Shown: in pieces, positions 55,289 through 64,000 of the stretch
How the letters are laid out: every line of letters begins with the position of its first letter
Numbering within the stretch: position 1 is the stretch's first letter
DNA from: Cupriavidus gilardii
Lineage (GTDB): Bacteria; Pseudomonadota; Gammaproteobacteria; Burkholderiales; Burkholderiaceae
Assembly (NCBI RefSeq): GCF_008801915.1
Contig: NZ_VZOV01000003.1
Location: 248,001 to 312,000 of the forward strand
DNA length: 64,000 nt
Reading direction: 5' to 3'
Made by a program: the position numbers and the translations under genes
The notes under the pieces: generated by a model
What the model saw: only the letters and a program-made list of their open reading frames with translations
What the model was told of the DNA's origin: nothing
Database searches by the model: none

Positions 55289-57301
55289 ATGGACCGCCTG
55301 CAGATCGATGGCCGCATTCTGTTTCTTGCCGATTGCCCGCGGACCATCGAACGGCAGTTGCGCGGCGAGGCGCTGACGCTGGAGCAGGTCGGCGGGCTGC
55401 GCGACGATGTCTCGACCGACGAGATCACCCCGGTACCGATCCTGACCCATTTCGACGACCAGCTCGGGCGCTATCCCTATACCGGCTTTCGCGCGGGCGG
55501 CGCCCAGCCGATCGGCGCCGATGCGATCCGGCAGGGCGGCTTTGCCGTGACCGTCGCCGGCAACCGCTACGGCAAGGGCTCGTCGCGCGAGCACAGCCCG
55601 GCGGCCGAGAAACTGGCCGGCATCCGGCTGGTGATTGCCCGCAGCTTCGAGCGGATCTACCGGCAGAACGCCGACAATATCGGCCTGCTGACATCGACCG
55701 ACTTCGGCCTGATTCCCCGGCTGCAGGCTGGCGAGGCGATTCCCCTCGAGGAACTGCTGGCCGGCCGCGATGCACTGGCGGCGCAGATCCTGCGCGAGGG
55801 CGGCCTGCTGCGCTTCGGCCAGCGGCATCTGCGGGGCCTCGCCGGAGACGGCGCGCCAGCGGTGCGGCCCACGCAGCCAACGCAGCCGGCCGCGGATCGG
55901 CCGCGCACGCTGTTCGAGAAGATCGTCGCCCGCCATGCGATCGCGACCGAAGTCACGCCGGCCGAACCCGCTCCGGGCGACGGCATCTTCGTGCGAGCCG
56001 ACTGGCGCTTCATCCACGAGTACTACACCGGCATGGCGGCCCATATGCTGCATGCCGCGCTGGGCCGGCCGCTGGCATTGCACGCGCCCGAGCGCGTCGT
56101 CGTGTTCGAGGACCACACCTCGTATGTCGAGCAAAGCCCGGCCCATCTGCGCGGCGGCCTGGTGCGGAACGTCGTGCAGATGCGCGACGCCCAGCGGCGT
56201 TTCGTCGCGGACTACGCGCTGCGGTTCCACCGGACGTTGACCGAGGACGAGGCGCTGCGCGACGACGGCAGCAATGTCGCCGGCATCTCGCACGCGATGA
56301 TGGCCGAGCATTACGCGCTGCCGGGGCAGCTGGTGGTCGGTACCGACTCGCACACGCCGCACAGCGGCGCGCTCGGCTGCGTGGCGTTCGGCGTCGGCAC
56401 GACCGACATGGCCAACGCCTTCGTGACCGGCGCGGTGCGCATGACGTTGCCCGCGTCGTTGCGGATCGTGCTGGACGGTGCGTTGCCGGCCGGCGTGACG
56501 GCCAAGGACGTGGTGCTGCATCTGCTGGCCTTGCCGGCGATCCGTGGCGGCACGGGCGTTGGCAAGGTATTCGAGTTCACCGGTCCGGTGGTGTCGGCGC
56601 TGTCGACCGACGAACGCGCGACGCTGACCAATATGTGCGCCGAGCTCGGCGGCTTCACCGGCATCGTCGCGCCCGATGCGGAGACGGTGCGCTTCCTGAA
56701 GGACCGGCGCGGCATCGATTTCACGGTCGAGCCGTGGATGCATAGCGACGACGGCGCCGACTATGCCGCGACGATCCACGTCGATTGCAGCGGCCTGGCG
56801 CCGATGGTGGCGCGGCCGGGCGATCCCGGCAACGGCCTGGCGCTGTCCGGTCTGACCGAGCCGGTACGGATCGACATCGCCTACGGCGGCTCGTGCACGG
56901 CCGGCAAGCGCGAGGACTTCGACCACTATCATGCGGTGCTGCGCTGGGCCGCCGAGCGCGGGCTGCGGGTGCCGGCCGGCGTCACGCTGTATCTGCAGTT
57001 CGGCACGACGGCGGTGCGCGACTACTGCATCGCCCAGGGCTATCTGGAGGCGTTCGACGCGGTCGGCGCGACGATCCTGCAGCCTTCCTGCGGCGCCTGC
57101 GCGAACTGCGGGCCGGGTTCGTCGACGGCGGCCGAGCAGGTCACGGTCAGCTCGATCAATCGCAATTTCCCCGGCCGTTCGGGGCCGGGGCAGGTGTGGC
57201 TGGCCAGTCCGCCGACGGTGGCGGCCAGCGCGATTGCGGGGCGGCTGCTGTCGTTCGATGATTTGCGGGCGCAGTTCGGCGAGCCGCGGCGCACGGCGTA
57301 G
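55289..57301 (+). CDS. single-chain aconitase/isopropylmalate isomerase-family hydro-lyase
   Basis: A 670-residue iron-sulfur hydro-lyase that joins the LeuD-like swivel domain and the LeuC-like catalytic domains in one chain, swivel first. The swivel (about 1-190) has the active-site loop YGKGSSREHS near residue 94. A Pro/Gln/Thr linker follows. The catalytic part has GTDSHTPHSGALG, the first cluster cysteine in YGGSCTAGKRED near 535 and two more in CGACANC near 600. GGAGAAG precedes the ATG at 55289. The substrate is not determinable; a carboxylate such as a malate derivative is likely given the neighbouring Bug protein. Confidence 0.88.
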   Translation: MDRLQIDGRILFLADCPRTIERQLRGEALTLEQVGGLRDDVSTDEITPVPILTHFDDQLGRYPYTGFRAGGAQPIGADAIRQGGFAVTVAGNRYGKGSSREHSPAAEKLAGIRLVIARSFERIYRQNADNIGLLTSTDFGLIPRLQAGEAIPLEELLAGRDALAAQILREGGLLRFGQRHLRGLAGDGAPAVRPTQPTQPAADRPRTLFEKIVARHAIATEVTPAEPAPGDGIFVRADWRFIHEYYTGMAAHMLHAALGRPLALHAPERVVVFEDHTSYVEQSPAHLRGGLVRNVVQMRDAQRRFVADYALRFHRTLTEDEALRDDGSNVAGISHAMMAEHYALPGQLVVGTDSHTPHSGALGCVAFGVGTTDMANAFVTGAVRMTLPASLRIVLDGALPAGVTAKDVVLHLLALPAIRGGTGVGKVFEFTGPVVSALSTDERATLTNMCAELGGFTGIVAPDAETVRFLKDRRGIDFTVEPWMHSDDGADYAATIHVDCSGLAPMVARPGDPGNGLALSGLTEPVRIDIAYGGSCTAGKREDFDHYHAVLRWAAERGLRVPAGVTLYLQFGTTAVRDYCIAQGYLEAFDAVGATILQPSCGACANCGPGSSTAAEQVTVSSINRNFPGRSGPGQVWLASPPTVAASAIAGRLLSFDDLRAQFGEPRRTA

Positions 57302-57340
57302 CAGGGCGTCTTCAATTGCCGAAAAGCGCTGCCGTCTCCA

Positions 57341-57396
57341 GGAAGGCGGGGACCCAGTAGCGTTCAAAGACGCTGGGGTCCCGCTTTCGCGGGGAC
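57341..57396 (-). repeat. dispersed 58-bp repeat, copy B
   Basis: On the minus strand this closely matches copy A at 52836-52893. It lies between the convergent hydro-lyase and indolepyruvate oxidoreductase genes and can form a hairpin of its GGGACCC-type arms. Confidence 0.8.
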
Positions 57397-57424
57397 GGCG
57401 ATCTGAGGCTTCAGACCCTCCGCA

Positions 57425-60400
57425 TCAGGCTGCAGCGCGTTCGCCATCCTCGACAGCGCCGCCGCGATAACGCGCCATCAGCTCGGCGCGCCGCTGCGCC
57501 GCCTTGCGCATGCTCGCTTCCTTGACCGGCCCGAAGCCGCGGATATCGTCGGGCAGGTTGGCAAGGGCCAGGGCGGTGTCGAAACGATCGGCATCCAGGC
57601 TGCGCGCGAACTCGTCGACCATCGCCAGATACTCGTCCACCAGCCGCCGTTCCTCGCGGCGCTCGGCCGTGCGCCCGAAGGGGTCGAGCGGCGTGCCGCG
57701 CAGTCCTTTCAGCCTGGCGAGCAGCCGGAACAGCGTCATCGTGCGCGGGCCGAAGCGGCGCTTGGTGGGGCGCTTGAGCGGCCGGCCGTTGCGCGTCTCG
57801 CCGGACAGCAGCGGCGGCGCCAGCCAGAAGTTGAGCTGATAATCGCGGCCGGGCTCGCCGTCGAACTGCGCGCGCAGCTTGTCGAGGAAGGCCGGATCGG
57901 CGTACAGCCGCGCGACCTCGTATTCGTCCTTGTAGGCCATCAGCTTGGCCAGGTTGCGCGCAACGGCCTCGGTCAGCGGCAGCTTGCGGTCGGCGCCGAG
58001 CGCCAGCTCCGCCTGCCGTACCTTGTCGACGGCGGCCAGATAGCGCACGGCATAGGCGTCGTTCTGGTAGGCGCGCAGCAGCGCGGCGCGGTCCTGGATC
58101 AAGCGGTCGAGCGTCTGCGGAAGCGGCAGCACCTGCGTCGATGCCGCCCCGGTCTGGCGCGAAACGTTGCCGCTGCCGCCGAGCGCCGCGCTTACCGCCG
58201 TCTCGCCTCGATGCGCCAGCGCGCGGCCCCAGCCGAAGGCCAGCAGGTTCTTCTGCACGGCGACGCCGTTCAGCGTGATCGCGCGCGTCAGCGCCGCCAG
58301 CGACAGCGGCACCCAGCCGCGCTGCCACGCGAAGCCGAGCAGCAGCGGATTGGCGAAGATCGCATCGCCCAGCAGCCTGACGGCCCATGCGTTCGCGTCG
58401 ATGAAGGCGCAAGCCTCGCCGACGTTGTCGCGCAGGTCCTGCTCGGCCGAGGCGCCGGGGAAGCGCCATTTCGGGTTGGCAATCAGGTCGGCGGTCGGCG
58501 TGCGCGCGCTGTTGATGGCCGCGGCGGTCACGTCGCGCCGGACCTTGGACAGCACCTCGGCCGAGGCCGACACGATCGCATCGCAGCCGATCACCAGCCT
58601 CGCTTCGCCCGTGGCGACGCGCGTGGCATGCAGCCCCTGCGGCGTGGCGGCGATCTGCACATGGCTGAGCACCGCGCCGCCCTTCTGCGCGAGGCCCGCC
58701 ATGTCGAGCACCGTGACGCCCTTGCCTTCGAGATGCGCGGCCATGCCGAGGATGCCGCCGATCGTCACCACGCCGGTGCCGCCGACGCCGGTCACGACGA
58801 TGCCGTAGGCCCGTTCCAGCGCCGGCAGCGTCGGCAAGGGCAGGGCGTCCAGATCGATCGCGTCCGACTTTCCCCCCGGCGTTCCGGCGGCCGCCGGCTT
58901 GCGCACCTGCGCACCCTCGGCCGTCACGAAGCTCGGACAGAAGCCGTTCAGGCACGAGAAGTCCTTGTTGCACGACGACTGGTTGATCTTGCGCTTGGTG
59001 CCGAGCTCGGTTTCCAGCGGTTCGACCGACAGGCAGTTCGACTGCACCGAGCAGTCGCCGCAGCCTTCGCAGACCGCGTCGTGGATGAAGGCGCGCCGCG
59101 CCGGATCGGGATAGTCGCCGCGCTTGCGCCGGCGGCGCTTCTCGGTCGCGCAGGTCTGGTCGTAGATCAGCACGGTGACGCCTGGCGTGTCGCGCAGGTG
59201 CCGCTGCACGTCGTCGAGCTGGTCGCGGTGATGCACGGCGATGCCGACTGGCAGCCCGCCGCCGCCGGCGTACTTGTCGGGTTCGTCGGTGACGACGACG
59301 ATCTCGCGCGCCCCTTCGGCCAGCACCTGATGCGCGATGCGCGGCACGGTCAGCACGCCGTCGACCGGCTGGCCGCCGGTCATCGCCACCGCGTCGTTGA
59401 ACAGCACCTTGTAGGTGATATTGGCCTTCGCCGCGATCGCCGCGCGGATCGCCAGCAGGCCCGAATGGAAGTAGGTGCCGTCGCCCAGATTGACGAACAC
59501 GTGCTTCTCGTCGGTGAAATGCATCTGGCCGGTCCACGCCACGCCTTCGCCGCCCATCTGGCTGAAGGTGTCGGTATTGCGGTCCATCCACATCGCCATG
59601 TAGTGGCAGCCGATGCCGGCCAGCGCTCGCGAGCCCTCGGGCACGCGCGTCGACGTGTTGTGCGGGCAGCCCGAGCAGAACCACGGCTTGCGCTCGACCG
59701 ACAGCCGCGGACGGGCCGCGTCGCGCTCCTTGGCCTCGATCAGCGCGACGCGCGCCGCGATGCGCGCGCGCACGTCGTCCGGCAGATCGGCCTTGTCGAG
59801 CCGGCGCGCGATCGCCTTGGCGATGATCGCCGGCGACAGCTCGTAGTGCGCGGGCAGCAGCCAGCTGCCGCGCGGCACCGACCATTCGCCGCCCTCGTTG
59901 TCGCGCTCGTCGAACTTGCCGAACACGCGCGGGCGCACGTCGTCGCGCCAGTTGTACAGCTCTTCCTTCAACGCGTATTCGAGGATCTGGCGCTTTTCCT
60001 CGACCACCAGGATCTCGTCGAGACCGGTGGCGAACTCCCGCGCGTCCTGCGCGTCGAGCGGCCACACGCAGCCGACCTTCATCACGCGGATGCCGATGCG
60101 GGCGCAGGTTTCATCGTCCAGGCCCAGGTCCGCCAGTGCCTGACGCACATCGAGATAGGCCTTGCCCGCGGTCATGATGCCGAAGCGCGCCCGCGGCGAA
60201 TCGACGACCACGCGGTTCAGCCTGTTGGCGCGCACATAGGCCAGCGCCGCGTACCACTTGTGGTCCAGCAGCCGCGCTTCCTGCGCCAGCGGCGGATCGG
60301 GCCAGCGGATATTGAGCCCACCCTCGGGCATCGTGAAATCCTGCGGCAACACCACCTGGACGCGGTCCGGGTCGATCTCGACCGAGGCGCTCGACTCGAC

Positions 60401-61057
60401 CACGTCGGTGACGCACTTCATCGCCACCCACAGGCCCGAATAGCGGCTCATCGCCCAGCCATGCAGGCCATAGTCCAGGTATTCCTGCACGGTGGACGGG
60501 TACAGCACCGGAATGCCGGCGGCGATCAGCACGTGCTCAGACTGGTGCGCGACCGACGAGGACTTGGCGGCATGGTCGTCGCCGGCCAGCAGCAGCACGC
60601 CGCCATGGGGCGCGGAGCCGGCGGAGTTGGCGTGCTTGAGCACGTCGATCGAGCGGTCGACGCCCGGTCCCTTGCCGTACCACATCGAGAACACGCCGTC
60701 GCGCTTCGCCCCCGGGAACAGGTTGACCTGCTGCGTGCCCCAGACCGCGGTGGCCGCCAGGTCTTCGTTCAGCCCGGGCTGGAACACCACGTCGCTGCCC
60801 GCCAGATGGGCCTTCGCCTGCCACAGCGCCTGGTCCAGCCCGCCCAGCGGCGAGCCGCGGTAGCCGGACACATAGCCGGCGGTATTGAGCCCGGCCGCGC
60901 GGTCGCGCGCCTTCTGCAGCATGGGCAGGCGCACCAGCGCCTGGGTGCCGCTCAGATAGACGCGGCCCTTGTCCACGGTGTACTTGTCGTCGAGGCTGAC
61001 GTTGGCCAGCGCGTCGGCGAGGGCCTGTTGCTGCGCGGGCGAGAGCGGGCTGTTCAT
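57425..61057 (-). CDS. indolepyruvate ferredoxin oxidoreductase, fused single-chain type
   Basis: A 1210-residue cytoplasmic enzyme that oxidatively decarboxylates aryl- or branched-chain 2-oxo acids to acyl-CoA. In order: an N-terminal IorA-like domain (YRGSPLGGLDQAL, then FQPGLNEDLAATAVWG), a thiamine diphosphate domain with WFCSGCPHNTST near 457 and NLGDGTYFHSG, cluster cysteines in CEGCGDCSVQSNC near 660, an IorB-like domain with GVGGTGVVTIGGIL near 750, and a C-terminal DUF6537-type region. GGAGA precedes the ATG. A divergent LysR gene lies 184 bases away. Confidence 0.94.
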   Translation of the reverse strand: MNSPLSPAQQQALADALANVSLDDKYTVDKGRVYLSGTQALVRLPMLQKARDRAAGLNTAGYVSGYRGSPLGGLDQALWQAKAHLAGSDVVFQPGLNEDLAATAVWGTQQVNLFPGAKRDGVFSMWYGKGPGVDRSIDVLKHANSAGSAPHGGVLLLAGDDHAAKSSSVAHQSEHVLIAAGIPVLYPSTVQEYLDYGLHGWAMSRYSGLWVAMKCVTDVVESSASVEIDPDRVQVVLPQDFTMPEGGLNIRWPDPPLAQEARLLDHKWYAALAYVRANRLNRVVVDSPRARFGIMTAGKAYLDVRQALADLGLDDETCARIGIRVMKVGCVWPLDAQDAREFATGLDEILVVEEKRQILEYALKEELYNWRDDVRPRVFGKFDERDNEGGEWSVPRGSWLLPAHYELSPAIIAKAIARRLDKADLPDDVRARIAARVALIEAKERDAARPRLSVERKPWFCSGCPHNTSTRVPEGSRALAGIGCHYMAMWMDRNTDTFSQMGGEGVAWTGQMHFTDEKHVFVNLGDGTYFHSGLLAIRAAIAAKANITYKVLFNDAVAMTGGQPVDGVLTVPRIAHQVLAEGAREIVVVTDEPDKYAGGGGLPVGIAVHHRDQLDDVQRHLRDTPGVTVLIYDQTCATEKRRRRKRGDYPDPARRAFIHDAVCEGCGDCSVQSNCLSVEPLETELGTKRKINQSSCNKDFSCLNGFCPSFVTAEGAQVRKPAAAGTPGGKSDAIDLDALPLPTLPALERAYGIVVTGVGGTGVVTIGGILGMAAHLEGKGVTVLDMAGLAQKGGAVLSHVQIAATPQGLHATRVATGEARLVIGCDAIVSASAEVLSKVRRDVTAAAINSARTPTADLIANPKWRFPGASAEQDLRDNVGEACAFIDANAWAVRLLGDAIFANPLLLGFAWQRGWVPLSLAALTRAITLNGVAVQKNLLAFGWGRALAHRGETAVSAALGGSGNVSRQTGAASTQVLPLPQTLDRLIQDRAALLRAYQNDAYAVRYLAAVDKVRQAELALGADRKLPLTEAVARNLAKLMAYKDEYEVARLYADPAFLDKLRAQFDGEPGRDYQLNFWLAPPLLSGETRNGRPLKRPTKRRFGPRTMTLFRLLARLKGLRGTPLDPFGRTAERREERRLVDEYLAMVDEFARSLDADRFDTALALANLPDDIRGFGPVKEASMRKAAQRRAELMARYRGGAVEDGERAAA

Positions 61058-61224
61058 GGGGGGTGTCTCCGGCTGATGGCGATATCTCGCCGGCAAGGTC
61101 GGGCGGTATCGTTCGGTATGCGGTTCGTCGGTGCGCGCTTTCGATCTGCGGATCTGCGCGTTCTGGTATGCCGAACGAGTGTAGGAAAGCGCTTCGCTAT
61201 CGTAAAATCACAAATTCAGAGCGC

Positions 61225-61238
61225 TGATATTTGGAAAT
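61225..61238. promoter_or_regulatory. candidate LysR operator next to the LysR start codon
   Basis: GATATTTGGAAATC is an imperfect inverted repeat ending three bases before the LysR ATG, in the AT-rich part of the 184-base gap shared with the divergent oxidoreductase gene. Two AGCGCT sequences lie just upstream. Confidence 0.35.
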
Positions 61239-61241
61239 CGC

Positions 61242-62234
61242 ATGGCCGCCAGACCGCCCTCTCCCTCGCTTCCGACCGCCGTGACCGGCGGTGCGTCCCG
61301 CGACGCCAAGACGCGTCCGGCGCCGCTCGCCCGCGACATCACGCTGCGGCAGCTGCGTTATTTCCAGGCGGCCGCCGAGACCGGCCAGTTCTCGATGGCG
61401 GCCACGCGCGAGCACGTATCGCAGTCGGCCATCACCAATGCGGTGCTGGCGCTGGAGCAGCGCCTGGCCGTGCGGCTGTTCGACCGCCTGCCGCACGGCG
61501 TCGCGCTGACGGCCGAAGGGCACCGGCTGCTGCAGCGCGTGGCGGGCATTCTCGATTCGGTCGAGGACATGCTGCGCGAACCGTCGCTGCAGGGGCCGGG
61601 GCAGCAGGGCACGGTGTCGTTCGCCGCCTCGTACACGGTGCTGGGCTATCTGCTGCCGGCCTTGCTGGCGCGCTTTCGTTCGCACTATCCGGACATCGTG
61701 TTCGACCTGCGCGACCTCGATCGCGTCGAGATCGAGGAGGCGGTGCTGTCCGGCGAGATCGAGCTGGGCGTGGTGCTGCTGTCGAACGTCACGCGAGCGC
61801 AGCGCTTCGCGCACCGCACGCTGATCCGCTCGCGCCGGCAGCTGTGGGCCGCGCCGGGCCATCCGCTGATGCAGGGCGGCGCGCCGACGCTGAAGGAGGT
61901 GGCGGCGCACCCGTACATCCTGCTGACCGTCGACGAAGGCGAGACCTCGACGCTGCGCTACTGGAAGAGCAAGCGGCTGGCGCCGGACATCGCATTCCGC
62001 ACCACGTCGATGGAGGCGCTGCGCGGGCTGGTGGCCCACGGCTTCGGTGTCACGGTGCTGTCGGACATGGTGTTCCGTCCGTGGTCGCTGGAAGGCAAGG
62101 AGATCGAGGCCCGGCCGCTGGCCGACGCCGTGCCGGACATGGAGGTCGGGCTGATCTGGCGGCGCGACGAGCCGCTGAGCGAGCCCGCGCAGCTGCTGCG
62201 GGATTTTCTGGTCTACGCTTGTGGAGCGCCGTGA
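61242..62234 (+). CDS. LysR-family transcriptional regulator
   Basis: A 330-residue regulator with an N-terminal extension of about 30 Pro/Ser/Ala-rich residues before ITLRQLRYFQAAAETGQF. The recognition helix is VSQSAITNAVLALEQRLA. The effector domain includes VSFAASYTVLGYLLPALLA. It is divergent from the indolepyruvate oxidoreductase and likely activates it in response to aromatic amino acid breakdown products. The extension is unusual, and an internal start cannot be excluded. Confidence 0.92.
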   Translation: MAARPPSPSLPTAVTGGASRDAKTRPAPLARDITLRQLRYFQAAAETGQFSMAATREHVSQSAITNAVLALEQRLAVRLFDRLPHGVALTAEGHRLLQRVAGILDSVEDMLREPSLQGPGQQGTVSFAASYTVLGYLLPALLARFRSHYPDIVFDLRDLDRVEIEEAVLSGEIELGVVLLSNVTRAQRFAHRTLIRSRRQLWAAPGHPLMQGGAPTLKEVAAHPYILLTVDEGETSTLRYWKSKRLAPDIAFRTTSMEALRGLVAHGFGVTVLSDMVFRPWSLEGKEIEARPLADAVPDMEVGLIWRRDEPLSEPAQLLRDFLVYACGAP

Positions 62235-62364
62235 CAGCGTCCGGCTAGCGCTTTCACGGCTTTGACATACCGGACCGCTACGCTGGCGAACCGCCCGGCC
62301 ACGGGCGCGGGCCGGGCTGCTGGCGTAGCGTCGTGCAGCACGATGGAGCGTGAAGGAGCGTGAG

Positions 62365-63294
62365 ATGACCCCGAGCGAAGAAGAACTGGTACGCCGCATC
62401 CACCGCGAGGTGGCGGACCACTACGATGAGGAATTCGAGCTCGCGCTCGAGGATGGCGACGCGCAGGCGCTGCTCGATTCCGACTCGCTGCCCGGCGGCG
62501 CGGTCGACCGCGAAGCGCGCCGGCACTATTTCAAGGAACTGTTCCGTCTGCAGGGCGAGCTGGTCAAGCTGCAGAGCTGGGTGGTCGCCACCGGCCAGAA
62601 GATCGTCATCGTGTTCGAAGGGCGCGATGCCGCCGGCAAGGGCGGCGTGATCAAGCGCATCACGCAGCGGCTCAATCCGCGCGTCTGCCGCGTGGCCGCG
62701 CTGCCCGCGCCGAACGACCGCGAACGCACGCAGTGGTATTTCCAGCGCTATGTCTCACATCTGCCGGCGGCCGGCGAGATCGTGCTGTTCGATCGCAGCT
62801 GGTACAACCGCGCCGGCGTCGAGCGGGTAATGGGCTTCTGCACCGACGAGCAGTACGAGGAGTTCTTCCGCTCCGTGCCAGAGTTCGAGAAGATGCTGGT
62901 GCGCTCCGGCATCCGGCTGATCAAGTACTGGTTCTCGATCTCGGACGAGGAACAGGAGCTGCGCTTCCTGTCGCGGATCCACGATCCGCTGAAGCAATGG
63001 AAGCTCAGCCCGATGGACCTCGAATCGCGCCGCCGCTGGGAGGCCTATACCAAGGCCAAGGAAATCATGCTGGCGCGCACGCATATCCCCGAGGCGCGCT
63101 GGTGGGTCGTGCATGCCGACGACAAGAAGGTTGCGCGGCTGAACTGCATCCACCATCTGCTGACGCTGATTCCCTATCGCGAGATCGAGCAGCCGGAAAT
63201 CGTGCTGCCCGAACGCCAGCGCAGCCACGACTACGCACGCCAGCCGGTGCCCGATGAGATGTGGGTGCCGCAGGTCTACGGTTCGCTGGGTTGA
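62365..63294 (+). CDS. ppk2: polyphosphate kinase 2, class I
   Basis: A 309-residue single-domain PPK2 that phosphorylates nucleoside diphosphates with polyphosphate, or the reverse. Walker A is FEGRDAAGKGGVIKRI near residue 95, the lid is ALPAPNDRERTQWYFQRY, and Walker B is VLFDRSWYNRAGVERVMGF. KYWFSISDEEQELRF and RARWWVV-like (EARWWVVHADDKK) segments are also conserved. GGAG seven bases before the ATG supports the start over an upstream GTG. Confidence 0.94.
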   Translation: MTPSEEELVRRIHREVADHYDEEFELALEDGDAQALLDSDSLPGGAVDREARRHYFKELFRLQGELVKLQSWVVATGQKIVIVFEGRDAAGKGGVIKRITQRLNPRVCRVAALPAPNDRERTQWYFQRYVSHLPAAGEIVLFDRSWYNRAGVERVMGFCTDEQYEEFFRSVPEFEKMLVRSGIRLIKYWFSISDEEQELRFLSRIHDPLKQWKLSPMDLESRRRWEAYTKAKEIMLARTHIPEARWWVVHADDKKVARLNCIHHLLTLIPYREIEQPEIVLPERQRSHDYARQPVPDEMWVPQVYGSLG

Positions 63295-63333
63295 GCGCTG
63301 GGTCGGGCGCCGGCTTGACCGCCGGCTCGATCG

Positions 63334-64000
63334 CTAGCGCGGACGCTGCAGCCCGGGAAAGGCCTGCGGCAGCGTCAGCACGGTGCCGGTCAGCGTCGCG
63401 TCGTAGCCCGGCAGCGCATCGACGCGCTCGCGAAAGCCGCCGCTGGTCAGCGCGGCCACCGCATCGGCCAGCATCGGGCTCTGCAGCCGTTCGCGTTCGA
63501 TCGCGAAGAAATAGCGTTCCTTGAGCACCGGCACGAACTCGAGTCCGAAGCGACGCGCGGCCGTTTCGACGCCGAAGCCGACATCGGCCATGCCGCTGCC
63601 GATATACGCGGCCACCGCGGCATGGGTGAATTCGCCATTGCTGTAGCCTTCGATCCGCGCGGGGTCGATGCCGCGCGCGCGCAGGATCAGGTCGAGCAGC
63701 AGGCGGGTGCCCGAACCGACCTGGCGGTTGACAAAGCGCACGTCGGGCCGCAGCAGGTCATCCAGCCGCGTGATCGCCTTCGGATTGCCGCGCGCGACGA
63801 ACAGCCCCTGCGTGCGCACCGCCAGATGGATCAGGCAATGCCGCTCGGGATGCAGCCAGTGCGCGAAGCGCTCGAACGTCTCGGCCTCGAACTCGCCGAT
63901 CGGCACATGAAAGCCCGCGATATCGCAGTCGCCGGCGGCCAGCGCGGCCACCGCTTCCAGGCTGCCGCAGTACTTCAGGTCATGGCGGACCTTGTGCTCG
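63334..64000 (-). CDS. substrate-binding (PBP-like) domain of a regulator or molybdate-type protein, partial
   Basis: The last 221 codons of a gene whose 5' end is outside the window. The sequence has LAAGDCDIAGFHVPIGE, RFVNRQVGSGTRLLLDLIL, then YSNGEFTHAAVAAYIGSGMAD and VGFGVETAARRFGLEFVPV. This is the PBP-like domain found in ModE-type or helix-turn-helix regulators linked to molybdate and molybdopterin. The missing N terminus would tell whether a DNA-binding domain is attached. Confidence 0.75.
   Translation of the reverse strand, partial: EHKVRHDLKYCGSLEAVAALAAGDCDIAGFHVPIGEFEAETFERFAHWLHPERHCLIHLAVRTQGLFVARGNPKAITRLDDLLRPDVRFVNRQVGSGTRLLLDLILRARGIDPARIEGYSNGEFTHAAVAAYIGSGMADVGFGVETAARRFGLEFVPVLKERYFFAIERERLQSPMLADAVAALTSGGFRERVDALPGYDATLTGTVLTLPQAFPGLQRPR

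Noticed and set aside
58211..62248. 4-kb open frame antisense to the indolepyruvate oxidoreductase gene
   Set aside because: Arg/His/Asp-rich low-complexity composition and no motifs; a shadow of the real gene.

Overview
The window is high-GC bacterial chromosome, most likely from a betaproteobacterium of the order Burkholderiales. The evidence is the housekeeping order pyk-fbaA-purC-purE-purK-tsaC, the block exbB-exbD-lpxK-Trm112-kdsB-adk beside xseA and sodB, two tripartite-tricarboxylate (Bug/TctC) binding proteins, a fused indolepyruvate ferredoxin oxidoreductase and several LysR regulators. The genus cannot be fixed from what is visible. No rRNA, tRNA, transposase, prophage or CRISPR array was seen.

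Layout. 1-7.1 kb: end of pyk, fbaA, the purine genes purC/E/K, tsaC and convergent dacB. 7.2-9.9 kb: an accessory island of unrecognised proteins, one with an F-box-like N terminus and one reading frame cut by an in-frame amber codon. 10-13.7 kb: a four-gene unit (flavin monooxygenase, periplasmic binding protein, DUF3237 protein, MarR regulator) with a candidate operator in front. 13.7-16.6 kb: a frameshifted outer-membrane protein gene, a glycine-zipper lipoprotein, and a PACE efflux gene divergent from a LysR gene. 16.6-28.4 kb: a complete MdtABC/MuxABC-type RND efflux operon with its outer-membrane factor, divergent from an OmpR/EnvZ-type two-component pair. 28.5-31.4 kb: plsY, ybaK, xerD, ogt. 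31.5-38.9 kb: tctC, a chalcone isomerase-like protein, an AEC carrier, queG, tsaE, amiC and a bile-acid-type symporter. 39-43.1 kb: LysR, gamma-glutamyltransferase, and a short-chain dehydrogenase behind a perfect 16-bp palindrome. 43.3-45.1 kb: a second pair of unrecognised membrane-hairpin proteins, also split by an in-frame stop. 45.2-49.6 kb: adk, kdsB, Trm112 protein, lpxK, exbD, exbB. 49.6-50.56 kb: a gene-free kilobase built from four related repeat units. 50.6-64 kb: xseA, sodB, a Bug protein, LysR, a single-chain aconitase-superfamily hydro-lyase with its swivel domain first, the indolepyruvate oxidoreductase with its divergent LysR, ppk2, and a partial substrate-binding regulator.

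The strongest candidate for something undescribed is the repeat region between exbB and xseA. Its four units combine DnaA-box-like TGTGGA motifs (one helical turn apart in three units), an IHF-like YAANNNNTTGA(T/C) site, and a TGCYTAAAAA tract always 23 nt further on. This looks like a DnaA/IHF-binding locus of the datA or DARS kind, or an unknown tandem regulatory element. The second candidate is the pair of possibly paralogous split membrane-hairpin loci at 8.2-9.9 kb and 43.3-45.1 kb, the first next to the F-box-like protein.
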